Shown: in pieces, positions 37,586 through 45,431 of the stretch
How the letters are laid out: each line of letters starts with the position of its first letter
Position numbering within the stretch: position 1 is the stretch's first letter
Source: Aromatoleum bremense
GTDB lineage: Bacteria > Pseudomonadota > Gammaproteobacteria > Burkholderiales > Rhodocyclaceae
Direction of reading: 5' to 3'
Assembly (NCBI RefSeq): GCF_017894365.1
Contig: NZ_CP059467.1
Coordinates: 2,666,001-2,730,000, forward strand
Length of the DNA stretch: 64,000 nt
The notes under the pieces: model-generated
What the model was told of the DNA's origin: nothing
Database searches by the model: none
What the model saw: the letters and a program-made list of their open reading frames with translations, nothing else
Translations under genes and position numbers: made by a program

Positions 37586-40500
37586 ATGTCCACGGACGCC
37601 CCACCGAAACTCGATTCCCTCGCCGATTTCCTGTCGTCGGTGGAACTGCTGTCGCCCTTCACGCGCGACGAACTCGAGCAGCTGGCCGGGCAGGCCCAGC
37701 CGCGCTTCCTCGCGTTCGGCGAAACCGTGTGCAACGCCGGCGAGCCTGCCGACGGCGTGTTCGTGATCCGCGCAGGCTCCGTGCGGGTGTTCGCCGACGA
37801 GCACGGCAAGGAAATCAGCCTCGGCGTGCGCAAGGCGCGCGAGACCGTCGCCGAGATGGCGATGCTGCGCGAGTACCGGCACGAATTCTCGGCGCGCGCG
37901 TCGACGAAGACCGAGCTGCTGCTGATCCCGCGCCAGGCGTTCGAGCCGGTCCTCGCGAAGAACCCGGCGGCGCAGGCGTTCGTCACCAGCTATGTCGCGA
38001 TCGGCTCGGCCGGCGGCGTCGTCGCGCGGCTGTTCGATCTGCGCGGCAAGGTCGATAAGGCCGAACTCGAGGAGCTGGTGCGCAGCGTCGGCGTCAAGCG
38101 CGTTGCGGCCGGCCGGGAGATCCTCAAGCAGGACGCGCGCGACGACCGCCGCCTGTACGTGGTCCGCCAGGGCGAAGTACGCCTCGTGCGCACCGAGCAG
38201 GGCAGCGAGTACCCGCTGGCGACGCTCGGCCACGGCGAGATCTTCGGCGAGAAGGCGTGCCTGATGCGCCAGGAACAGGTCGCGTCGGTGGTCGCGGTCG
38301 TCGATACGACGCTGCTGGTGGTCCCCGAAAAATCCGTCCACCAGATCCTCGAGCGCAATCCGAAGCTGCGCGAGGTGCTCGAGGAGCGCATCCGCTTCGT
38401 CGAACGCGAGCTGCAGCGGCAGAAAAAGCTCGCCGAACGGCGCAACCTGCGCGTCATGCTCGACCTGCAGTCGAAGCCGGAGCTCGGCGAGCGGCTGATC
38501 CGACGCTTCCCGCTCGTCGAGCAGGCCGAGGAAATGGACTGCGGCGCGGCGTGCCTGGCGATGATCTGCCGCCACTACGACATCCCGATGACGCTCGGCA
38601 AGCTGCGCGAACTCGCGAACGTGACGACACAGGGCGCGACGCTCGACAGCCTCGCGCGCGCCGGCGAATCGCTCGGCTTCACCACGCGCGGCGTGCAATG
38701 CACGTTCGACGCGCTGCTCGGCTTCGAACTGCCGTTCATCGTGCATTGGGAGGGCTACCACTACGTCGTCGTGTATGGCGTCTCGAAGCGGCAGGTGTGG
38801 GTCGCCGATCCGGCCGTCGGCTTCAGGAAGATCGCGATCGAAGAGTTCGAGCGCGGCTGGAGCGGCACCTGCCTGCTGTTCACGCCCGGGCAGAATCTCG
38901 CGCAGCTGACGGTGTCGCGCTCGCCGTGGCTGCGTTTCGTCTCGTACCTGCGGCCGTACAAGAAGATCCTCGCGCACCTCGTCATGGCGACTTTCGTGAT
39001 CCAGGTGCTGGGCATCGTGCCGCCGCTGATCATCCAGAACATCCTCGACGGCGTGATCGTGCACGAGAACGTCAGCCTGCTGCACCTCCTGATCGCCGGA
39101 CTCGTCATCACCAACCTCTTCACGCTGCTGATGTCGGGCATCCGGGCGTTTCTCGCGAATTTCATGGTGCGCAACATGGACTTCGCGATGATGTCGCAGT
39201 TCTTCAAGCACACGCTGTCGCTGCCGTTCTCGTTCTTCGCCAAGCGCAAGACCGGCGACATCTTCGCACGCTTCCAGGAAAACCAGACGATCCGCGCGTT
39301 TTTGACCGAATCGACGGTCACGACGGTGCTCAACCTGCTGATGGTGTTCATCTACTTCACGATCCTGTTCCTCTACAACGTGAAGATGACGCTCCTGCTG
39401 CTCGCGTTCGTCATCCCGATCATGGCGCTGACGGTGCTCGTGACGCCGAAGATCAAGAACTATGCGCGCGAAGTGTTCACCACCTCGACCGACGCCAAAG
39501 CCTTCCTGATGGAAGCGCTCGGCGGCGTCGAGACGGTCAAGGGCATGGGCATCGAGCGCCCGGTGCGGCTGAAATGGGAGAAGAAATACGCGAAGGCGCT
39601 GGAGGTGCAATACCGCGCGCAGCGCTTCAACGTGCTGGTCGGCGTCGCCAGCCAGGTGCTCAACGCCGCGACGACGATCGCGATCCTGTGGGTCGGCGCG
39701 TCGCAGGTGCTCGCGCACCAGCTCACGATCGGTCAGCTCATCGCGTTCAACGCCTTGATGGGCAGCGTGCTCGCGCCGCTGATGGGGCTGGTCGCGCTGT
39801 GGAGCCAGGTCAATGACGCCGGGGTCGCGATGGAGCGCCTCGGCGACGTGCTCGACATGGAGCCGGAGCAGCGCCCGGAAGAGGTCGCCTCGCGCGTCGT
39901 GCTGCCGGACCTGCAGGGTCACATCGCCTTCGAAGGCGTGTATTTCCGCTACGGCGGCGACGAGACGCCATACGTGCTCGAGAACATCAGCTTCGAGATC
40001 AAGCCCGGCGAGCTCGTCGCGATCGTCGGCCGCAGCGGTTCGGGCAAGACGACGCTGGCGAAGCTGCTCGTCGGCTTCTACCCGCCGACCGACGGGCGCA
40101 TCGTCGTCGATGGCTACGACATGGCGACGATCGACAAGGAGTACTACCGCGCGCAGGTCGGCTACGTGATGCAGAGCAACCTCTTGTTCTCCGGCACCAT
40201 CGCCGAGAACATCGCCAGCGGCGACGAGGCGCCGGACCGGCGGCGCATCGAGGAGGTCGCGCGCATGGCCGACGCCCACGCGTTCATCCGCAAGATGCCG
40301 CTGGGCTATGAGCAGATCGTCGGCGAGCGCGGCGTGGGCCTGTCCGGCGGTCAGATCCAGCGCCTGTGCATCGCCCGCGCGCTGTACCACGACCCGCGCC
40401 TGCTGGTGTTCGACGAGGCGACTTCCGCGCTCGACACGCAGTCGGAGAGCAACATCATCAGCAACATGCACGACATCCTCGCCGGGCGCACCGCGGTCGT

Positions 40501-40651
40501 CATCGCCCACCGGCTGTCGACGATCATGCGCGCCGACAAGATCCTCGTGCTGTACGAAGGCTCGATCGTCGAGCAGGGGCGCCACGACGAGCTGGTCGAT
40601 CGGCGCGGCATGTATTACCAACTGGTGCAGAAGCAGCTGGCGGCGGCATGA
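37586..40651 (+). CDS. ABC exporter with two cNMP-like domains and C39 leader peptidase
   Basis: The 1021-residue protein has two cyclic-nucleotide-binding-like domains (~25-140 and ~160-270) and a C39 peptidase domain (~300-440) with an intact triad: Cys319 in EMDCGAAC, His392 in EGYHYVVV and Asp408 in ADPAVG, plus the oxyanion Gln in VEQAE. Six membrane helices follow (~455-740), then an ATPase domain with GRSGSGKTTL, LSGGQIQR, LLVFDEAT and IAHRL. C39 exporters cleave double-glycine leaders during export. The second cNMP domain lacks the Arg that normally contacts the cyclic phosphate. The peptides at 42.8-44.6 kb are the obvious cargo. Confidence 0.95.
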   Translation: MSTDAPPKLDSLADFLSSVELLSPFTRDELEQLAGQAQPRFLAFGETVCNAGEPADGVFVIRAGSVRVFADEHGKEISLGVRKARETVAEMAMLREYRHEFSARASTKTELLLIPRQAFEPVLAKNPAAQAFVTSYVAIGSAGGVVARLFDLRGKVDKAELEELVRSVGVKRVAAGREILKQDARDDRRLYVVRQGEVRLVRTEQGSEYPLATLGHGEIFGEKACLMRQEQVASVVAVVDTTLLVVPEKSVHQILERNPKLREVLEERIRFVERELQRQKKLAERRNLRVMLDLQSKPELGERLIRRFPLVEQAEEMDCGAACLAMICRHYDIPMTLGKLRELANVTTQGATLDSLARAGESLGFTTRGVQCTFDALLGFELPFIVHWEGYHYVVVYGVSKRQVWVADPAVGFRKIAIEEFERGWSGTCLLFTPGQNLAQLTVSRSPWLRFVSYLRPYKKILAHLVMATFVIQVLGIVPPLIIQNILDGVIVHENVSLLHLLIAGLVITNLFTLLMSGIRAFLANFMVRNMDFAMMSQFFKHTLSLPFSFFAKRKTGDIFARFQENQTIRAFLTESTVTTVLNLLMVFIYFTILFLYNVKMTLLLLAFVIPIMALTVLVTPKIKNYAREVFTTSTDAKAFLMEALGGVETVKGMGIERPVRLKWEKKYAKALEVQYRAQRFNVLVGVASQVLNAATTIAILWVGASQVLAHQLTIGQLIAFNALMGSVLAPLMGLVALWSQVNDAGVAMERLGDVLDMEPEQRPEEVASRVVLPDLQGHIAFEGVYFRYGGDETPYVLENISFEIKPGELVAIVGRSGSGKTTLAKLLVGFYPPTDGRIVVDGYDMATIDKEYYRAQVGYVMQSNLLFSGTIAENIASGDEAPDRRRIEEVARMADAHAFIRKMPLGYEQIVGERGVGLSGGQIQRLCIARALYHDPRLLVFDEATSALDTQSESNIISNMHDILAGRTAVVIAHRLSTIMRADKILVLYEGSIVEQGRHDELVDRRGMYYQLVQKQLAAA

Positions 40652-41967
40652 AGATCCTGACTCCGGGGTTGCGCGGCAGTGCGGTGATTTCGTACGCCGG
40701 GCTGCTCGAGAAGATCGAGATCCTGCGCTCGACGCTGCGCTGGGCGCCGACGCTCGCGCGGCCCGAGATCGAGAAGCTCTTGCGGCAGGCCAACGCGGTG
40801 CGCGACGAGGTGATGCAGCTGTCGCACAAGGAGCGCTTCGTCGAGGCGGCCGCGGCCGAAAGCGTGCGCGTCGAGCGTACGCCGGGCGCGCGGCGGCGGG
40901 CGCTGCTCGAGCGCAGCTTCGTCTTCGAAGGCGCGTTCGGCGACAACCCGCAGCTCCTGGAGGCGCTCGAAATCGCCGAGAAGGCGGCGCCGACCGACCT
41001 GCCGGTCCTCATCGACGGCGAAAGCGGCACCGGCAAGGAGCTGATGGCGAAAGTGATCCACGCCAACGGCTCGCGCTCCGACAAGCCCTACATCTCGGTC
41101 AACTGCGGCGCGATCCCCGACAACCTGCTGGAGTCCGAGCTTTTCGGCCACCGCAAGGGCGCGTTCACCGGCGCGGTGAGCGATCGCAAAGGCAAGTTCG
41201 AAAGCGCGCACACCGGCACGATCTTCCTCGACGAGATCGGCGAATTGCCGCTGTCCGGGCAAGTGAAGCTGCTGCGGGTGCTCGAATCGCACGAGATCCA
41301 GCGCGTCGGCTCCGACGAGCCGATCGCCGTCGACACCCGCATCGTCGCGGCGACGAACCGCAACCTGCGCCGCCTGAGCGAAGAAGGCCGGTTCCGCGAG
41401 GACCTGTTCTATCGCCTCGGCGTCATCCACGTGACGCTGCCGCCGCTGCGCGAACGCCGCGACGAGATCCCGCTGCTGTTCGCGTTCTTCGGCGACGAGG
41501 CCGCCGCAGCACTCAAGCGCCGCCCGGTCCGCATGACGCCGCGGCTGCGGGAGTTCCTGCTGGACTATCCCTATCCCGGCAACATACGGGAGCTGCGCAA
41601 CATGATTTACCGCGTCTCCTGTCTGGCCGGGGAGACCGCCGACCTGCAGCATCTGCCTGCCGATATCCGCCCCGATGCGACGCGGTCGGCACCGGCAAAT
41701 GCGGCGGCCGCGCTGCCGGCTGCGAGCGACGCGTCGGCCGCGACGGCAGCCGCGATATCGCTCAGCGACGCAAAACGTGCCGCCAGCGATGAGGCCGAGA
41801 GGCTGTTCCTCGAGCGGGGCCTGCAGCAGGTCGGCGGCACCGTCGCGGAGCTTGCGCGGCGCTGCGACATGAACCGCTCACACCTGCAGACGCTGCTGAA
41901 GAAACACGGCATCCGCTCGAAGGACTTCCGCCACCGCCCGCCGTCCCGCGGCGACGAGGGCCGCTGA
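40648..41967 (+). CDS. Sigma-54-dependent activator without a recognised sensor domain
   Basis: The 439-residue protein has an N-terminal helical region (~1-95) of no known family, an AAA+ domain (~100-330) with Walker A GESGTGKE, the sigma-54-contacting GAFTGA loop, Walker B TIFLDEIGEL and FREDLFYRLGVI, and a C-terminal Fis-type helix-turn-helix (GGTVAELARRCDMNRSHLQTLLKK). No receiver, GAF or PAS domain is present. It overlaps the exporter gene by 4 bases (ATGA). The two sigma-54 promoters in the cluster make it the likely local activator; control may come through phosphorylation or protein contacts. Confidence 0.92.
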   Translation: MKILTPGLRGSAVISYAGLLEKIEILRSTLRWAPTLARPEIEKLLRQANAVRDEVMQLSHKERFVEAAAAESVRVERTPGARRRALLERSFVFEGAFGDNPQLLEALEIAEKAAPTDLPVLIDGESGTGKELMAKVIHANGSRSDKPYISVNCGAIPDNLLESELFGHRKGAFTGAVSDRKGKFESAHTGTIFLDEIGELPLSGQVKLLRVLESHEIQRVGSDEPIAVDTRIVAATNRNLRRLSEEGRFREDLFYRLGVIHVTLPPLRERRDEIPLLFAFFGDEAAAALKRRPVRMTPRLREFLLDYPYPGNIRELRNMIYRVSCLAGETADLQHLPADIRPDATRSAPANAAAALPAASDASAATAAAISLSDAKRAASDEAERLFLERGLQQVGGTVAELARRCDMNRSHLQTLLKKHGIRSKDFRHRPPSRGDEGR

Positions 41968-41996
41968 GCGGGCAGCCTGAGCGACTACTTGCCCGC
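41968..41996. terminator. Candidate bidirectional terminator between activator and PP2C genes
   Basis: GCGGGCA (41968-41974) and TGCCCGC (41990-41996) form a 7-base-pair stem around a 15-base loop, exactly in the 35-base gap between the convergent exporter and peptide operons. There is no T tract. Confidence 0.45.
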
Positions 41997-42002
41997 ACCC
42001 CG

Positions 42003-42767
42003 TCACAGTGCGGGGTTGAGCATCGTCATGTCGGCGCTGCAGGAATCTTCGGCGCGCACGACCACCGCGGTGATGTTGTCGCGCCCGCCGCCTTTCAGCG
42101 CGAGCTCGACCAGCGTGTCCGCCGCCTGCGGGCAGTCGCCCGCAGCGAGCGCGTTGGCGATGTCCCGCTCGCTCGCGTAATTCGTCAGGCCGTCGCTGCA
42201 CAGCAGGAAGATGTCGCCGTCGACGACCGGCATCGAGCCTTCGTCGAGTTCGAGCGTGTCGAGGGCGCCGACCGCGCGCGTGACCAGGTTCTGCGCGGAC
42301 GCGAGCGCTTCGCTGTCGACAAGGCCCCGCGCACGGAGCTCCTCGGCGTGGCTGTGGTCGTGGCTCAGCAGCATCAGCCGGCCGGCGCGATAGAGGTAGA
42401 TGCGGCTGTCGCCGGCCCACAGGTACGCGCAGAACGGCCCCCAGCCGAGCATGACGACGACGGTGCTGCCGATGATCGGGACTTCGCGCATGGCCGCTTC
42501 CGCACGAAGCTGGCGATTGACGGCCTGCAGGCGCTGTCGCGCCGTGGCGATGAACCTCGTCAGGTCGGCGCACGGGGCGAGACCGTCGATCGCCGACACG
42601 ATCATGCGGCTCGCCAGCTCGCCCGCGTCATGCCCGCCCATGCCGTCGGCGACCACCCACAGGCCGCGCTCGGGGCGGTCGAGGAAGGCGTCCTCGTTGA
42701 CATCGCGGACCAGGCCCACGTGGCAGCGGGCCGCTGAGGTCCAGCGGATCCGGTCGGCAGGGGGCAC
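42003..42767 (-). CDS. PP2C-type Ser/Thr protein phosphatase
   Basis: The 254-residue protein (GTG start) has the PP2C metal motifs RDVNEDAF near residue 23, VVADGMGGHDAG near 37, LLCSDGLTNYA and GRDNITAVVV. It should oppose the kinase at 26702 by removing phosphate from Thr/Ser in FHA partners. It is the last gene of the peptide operon, 78 bases downstream of the last small peptide, so cargo and phosphatase are made together. Confidence 0.93.
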   Translation of the reverse strand: MPPADRIRWTSAARCHVGLVRDVNEDAFLDRPERGLWVVADGMGGHDAGELASRMIVSAIDGLAPCADLTRFIATARQRLQAVNRQLRAEAAMREVPIIGSTVVVMLGWGPFCAYLWAGDSRIYLYRAGRLMLLSHDHSHAEELRARGLVDSEALASAQNLVTRAVGALDTLELDEGSMPVVDGDIFLLCSDGLTNYASERDIANALAAGDCPQAADTLVELALKGGGRDNITAVVVRAEDSCSADMTMLNPAL

Positions 42768-42845
42768 GAGGGGTCTCGCCGCCGGCAGGTCGCCGGCTAT
42801 TCGTGTCGGTCCGGTGTCGATTCGCGGGCCGGGCGCTTGCGGCCG

Positions 42846-43037
42846 CTATTGGAACAGCAGGGTCGGCACGGCGCGGCGCGGTGCCTGTTCCGCCGCAGCG
42901 GGGCGAAAAGCTGCGCGGGGTGCTGCGCGCCCGCCCCTCGAACGTCCGCCCAGGCGGGCGCCTCCGCTGATCGCCCGCATTGCCTCGCGGTCGAGCGCCG
43001 TGTTTTCCGGCAAATCCCTGATAACTATGGTGGCCAT
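42846..43037 (-). CDS. Double-glycine leader peptide A, cationic core
   Basis: This 63-residue precursor has a leader ending at Gly25-Gly26 (TALDREAMRAISGG), with hydrophobic residues at the -4, -7 and -12 positions that C39 peptidases recognise. The predicted core is 37 residues, rich in Arg, Ala, Pro and Gly, strongly basic and without Cys, so it differs entirely from the other four cores. GAGGA precedes the ATG. Such a cationic Pro/Arg-rich core could be antimicrobial or bind anionic surfaces; this is inference. Confidence 0.82.
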   Translation of the reverse strand: MATIVIRDLPENTALDREAMRAISGGARLGGRSRGGRAAPRAAFRPAAAEQAPRRAVPTLLFQ

Positions 43038-43200
43038 GGTGTGTTCCTCGAGATTCGTGGTTGGAATGACGATCGCCCGATGCCCCAGTATAGGTCACCG
43101 GCGCGACCTGTCCGGAGCGGCATCGCCGCGGTGGCGACGGAAGCCGCAAGGCCTCCGCCGCCGCGTGCGGTGATGCTCCGGTCGCACATCACCGCGGCGT

Positions 43201-43491
43201 CTACCGCTTGAAGTTGATGGCTGTCTGGGTCGCGGCGACGTTAATGGCCGCATTGGCAGCCGAATTGTCGATGTCGATCACCTGGATCTGATTGTTCATT
43301 TGATCCGCGACGAAGATGTTGTTGGTCTGGTAAAAGTTGGTGACAGCGCCGAAGCGGGACGACGCGTGCCCGATATAAGGGCTTATCCATCCATAGACCC
43401 ACGGCGCGCCTCCCCGACCATTGACGCAGGACATTGTCTTGCGGTCCAGGGTAAGGTCGGTCCGCAGGTCCTTGACGGTGATGGCAGCCAT
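43201..43491 (-). CDS. Double-glycine leader peptide B, long Asn/Gln-rich core
   Basis: This 96-residue precursor begins MAAITVKDLRTDLTLDRK and the leader ends in SCVNGRGG (Gly27-Gly28). The core (68 residues) has an aromatic start (APWVYGWISPYIG) and a second half made of Asn, Gln, Ala, Ile and Val (for example NNQIQVIDIDNSAANAA). It has no Cys. The repeated Asn/Gln-x-hydrophobic pattern recalls secreted beta-solenoid or amyloid subunits, but there is no true repeat. GGAGG lies upstream of the ATG. Confidence 0.83.
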   Translation of the reverse strand: MAAITVKDLRTDLTLDRKTMSCVNGRGGAPWVYGWISPYIGHASSRFGAVTNFYQTNNIFVADQMNNQIQVIDIDNSAANAAINVAATQTAINFKR

Positions 43492-43563
43492 GATGTGCCT
43501 CCGGTGCAGCTTTTCTCGAATCCGGTGGAGGCCGTGTCGAGGCCGCCACCGGGATCGCGGTCG

Positions 43564-43845
43564 TCAGGCCATGCCGCCGAAGAGGTGGCCGAAGAAATTG
43601 CGGTTCTTGCTGTCGCTGTCGTTCGATGCCACCTGCGTCGGCATCGAGTCGACCTGGATGATCACCGGACCGCTGCCGGCAAAGTTTGCGCCGTTGGCGA
43701 CAGCCACCGGAGCGAACATCGACTGGAAGTTCTGCTGCTGAGTCGCGTTGGCCTGATCGAAGAAGCCGCCGCGGACGGCGGACATGGACTTGCGGTCGAG
43801 GGCCTTGTCGAGGGACAGATCCTTGATGGTGAGAGTCGAATTCAT
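43564..43845 (-). CDS. Double-glycine leader peptide C
   Basis: This 93-residue precursor has the leader DLSLDKALDRKSMSAVRGG (to Gly26-Gly27) and a 66-residue Cys-free core. With peptides D and E it shares QANATQQ, the APV-VAN stretch, GSGPV and PTQ-A-ND in the same order. The C-terminus is FFGHLFGGMA, unlike the Tyr-rich ends of D and E. GGAGAAC precedes the ATG at 43845. Confidence 0.87.
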   Translation of the reverse strand: MNSTLTIKDLSLDKALDRKSMSAVRGGFFDQANATQQQNFQSMFAPVAVANGANFAGSGPVIIQVDSMPTQVASNDSDSKNRNFFGHLFGGMA

Positions 43846-43937
43846 GGTAGTTCTCCTGAAACGTTGGTTTGGCAAACAGGCATTGATCCGGCGGAAGCTG
43901 GCGGAGACTGTCGTCGCCTCCGCCAGGCTCGTCGCTA

Positions 43938-44210
43938 TTACCAGTAGTAGTGCGGATAGCCGATCTTGTTCTTGCTGTAGCTGTCGTTCGATGCGTACTG
44001 CGTCGGCTCGGACGTGACCTGCATATTCACCGGGCCGCTGCCGCCGAAGTTGGCCAAGTTGGCGACTTCGACCGGCGCCGTCATCGTCTGGCCGTTCGCC
44101 TGCTGGGTGGCATTGGCCTGATCGAAGAAGCCGCCGCGTACCGCGGACATCGCCTTGCGATCGAGCGCCTTGTCGAGGGACAGGTCCTTGATGATCAGAG
44201 TCGAGTTCAT
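43938..44210 (-). CDS. Double-glycine leader peptide D
   Basis: This 90-residue precursor is a paralogue of C. The leader IIKDLSLDKALDRKAMSAV is almost identical and ends in RGG. The core (63 residues) has FFDQANATQQ, GSGPVNMQV, SEPTQYASND and ends HYYW. The near-identity of the leaders at DNA level and the variable cores point to recent duplication with diversification of the exported part. Confidence 0.87.
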   Translation of the reverse strand: MNSTLIIKDLSLDKALDRKAMSAVRGGFFDQANATQQANGQTMTAPVEVANLANFGGSGPVNMQVTSEPTQYASNDSYSKNKIGYPHYYW

Positions 44211-44294
44211 GATGGTTCTCCTGCGAGGTTGGTGAGGTATCGATCCGGCAGAGGCTGGCGGAGGCTGGCGGCGCCTCCGCCGGGCTCGTCGGTA

Positions 44295-44576
44295 TTACGC
44301 GGCGTAGGGGTAGTAGTGCGAATAGCGGATCTTGTTCGTGTTGTCGGCGTCGTTCCACGCGTCCTGGGTCGGCTTGGACGTGACCTGGAAATTCACCGGG
44401 CCACTGCCGCCGAAGTCCGCGCCGTTGGCGACCGCCACCGGAGCAAACATTTCCTGGAAGTTCCCCTGCTGAGTCGCGTTGGCCTGGTTGCCGACGCCGC
44501 CGCGAACCGACGACATGGCTTTGCGATCGAGGGCTTTGTCGAGGGACAGGTCCTTGATGATCAGGTTGGATTTCAT
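44295..44576 (-). CDS. Double-glycine leader peptide E, first gene of the peptide operon
   Basis: This 93-residue precursor starts MKSNLIIKDLSLDKALDRK and the leader ends SSVRGG (Gly27). The core (66 residues) has NQANATQQ, GGSGPVNFQV, SKPTQDAWND and ends SHYYPYAA. It is closest to the sigma-54 promoter at 44649-44663. GGAGAACG lies upstream of the ATG. The function of this peptide family is not known to me. Confidence 0.87.
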   Translation of the reverse strand: MKSNLIIKDLSLDKALDRKAMSSVRGGVGNQANATQQGNFQEMFAPVAVANGADFGGSGPVNFQVTSKPTQDAWNDADNTNKIRYSHYYPYAA

Positions 44577-44936
44577 GGTCGTTCTCCTGAGAGCTCTGTT
44601 ACGGGTTGGATTTGCATCGAGCACTTTCGCGCGCTCGACAGACCTATCGCAGAGACCGTGCCAGTTGTCGGGCGAGACCCGGAATTTACTTGCAATACAT
44701 TGAAAACAAAGCGTTATTTTGCGAGATTCAGGAGATTCTGCGCCGCGGTCGTGGCGCGCGGCAACGTGCTGTGATGGTTTTCGTCGAACAGGTTGCCGCA
44801 ATTCTGTGTGCTGGTTAGCAACAGTCTGGTTCGCCCTCTCCGCTTAAGCTCACCTTAATCTTCCCGGTACAGACTTTCGGCTGGTGATGGGGGGCACCGC
44901 CACCCGACCGACCCCTTTCCGGAGCGACCACAGCCG
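44577..44936. other. 360-base divergent region between peptide operon and PPOX/radical SAM operon
   Basis: The stretch is visibly less GC-rich than its surroundings. On the minus strand it holds a sigma-54 promoter (44649-44663) and an AACGCTTT motif (44708-44715) that matches the inverted repeat before the exporter promoter. On the plus strand I see no convincing sigma-70 promoter for the PPOX gene. No further gene is apparent. Confidence 0.65.
44649..44663 (-). promoter_or_regulatory. Sigma-54 promoter for the peptide operon
   Basis: On the minus strand the sequence reads TGGCACGGTCTCTGC: a perfect -24 element, five-base spacer and a -12 element CTGC with the essential GC. Transcription should start near 44637, about 60 bases before peptide E. 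It differs from the exporter promoter at only a few positions outside the core. Confidence 0.75.
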
Positions 44937-45431
44937 ATGAACCTGCCGCCGTTCAATGAGGGCGAACTTGCCGCCCAGCAGCGCTGGAACACCCGCACGA
45001 TTTGGGACGACGCCCGCCGCCGGCGCCTGCTGTGGGACCACATCCCGGGCGAATTCCACGCCCGCCTGGAAAACGCGCCGTTCTTCTTCCTCGCAACCAG
45101 CTCGCCCGATGGCCGCTGCGACTGCTCGTTCAAGGGCGGCGGGCCCGGACTGTTGCGCATCCTCGACGGAAGGCGCTTCGTCTTTGCCGATTTCGACGGC
45201 AATGGCGCCTTCATGAGCCTCGGGAATATCCTGTCGAATCCGCATGTCGGCTGCCTGTTCATCGATTTCGCCGACGGAAGCCGCCTGCGCGTCAACGGCA
45301 AGGCGACGATCCACGATGCGGGCGAACTACTGGCTCTCTTTCCGGGTAGCACCCGCGTGGTGATGGTCGATATCGAGCAGGTGGTGCCGAACTGCCCGAA
45401 CCACGTTCCCCGGCTGGTGCCCTTGCCATGA
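44937..45431 (+). CDS. Pyridoxamine 5'-phosphate oxidase-like flavoprotein
   Basis: The 164-residue protein has the split-barrel fold of PPOX-like FMN proteins: PFFFLATSSPDGRCDCSFKGG near residues 48-68, GRRFVFADFDGNGAF, NPHVGCLFIDF and LRVNGKATI. It lacks the C-terminal PNPOx signature, so it is not a vitamin B6 enzyme; relatives bind FMN, F420 or haem. It is coupled to the radical SAM gene by a 4-base overlap and diverges from the peptide operon. Confidence 0.85.
   Translation: MNLPPFNEGELAAQQRWNTRTIWDDARRRRLLWDHIPGEFHARLENAPFFFLATSSPDGRCDCSFKGGGPGLLRILDGRRFVFADFDGNGAFMSLGNILSNPHVGCLFIDFADGSRLRVNGKATIHDAGELLALFPGSTRVVMVDIEQVVPNCPNHVPRLVPLP

Noticed and set aside
37553..40621. A 1022-codon open frame antisense to the ABC exporter
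   Set aside because: Composition is typical of antisense frames in GC-rich DNA (Arg, His, Asp, Leu), with no domain, and the plus strand is unambiguous.
26702..42767. Reading the kinase, FHA proteins and PP2C as part of a type VI secretion locus
   Set aside because: No TssB, TssC, Hcp, VgrG, ClpV or TssM genes are present; the transport genes are those of a type I exporter.
42846..44576. Lanthipeptide, sactipeptide or disulfide bacteriocin precursors
   Set aside because: The predicted cores contain no Cys and no lanthionine synthetase is encoded; only the leader type matches classical bacteriocins.
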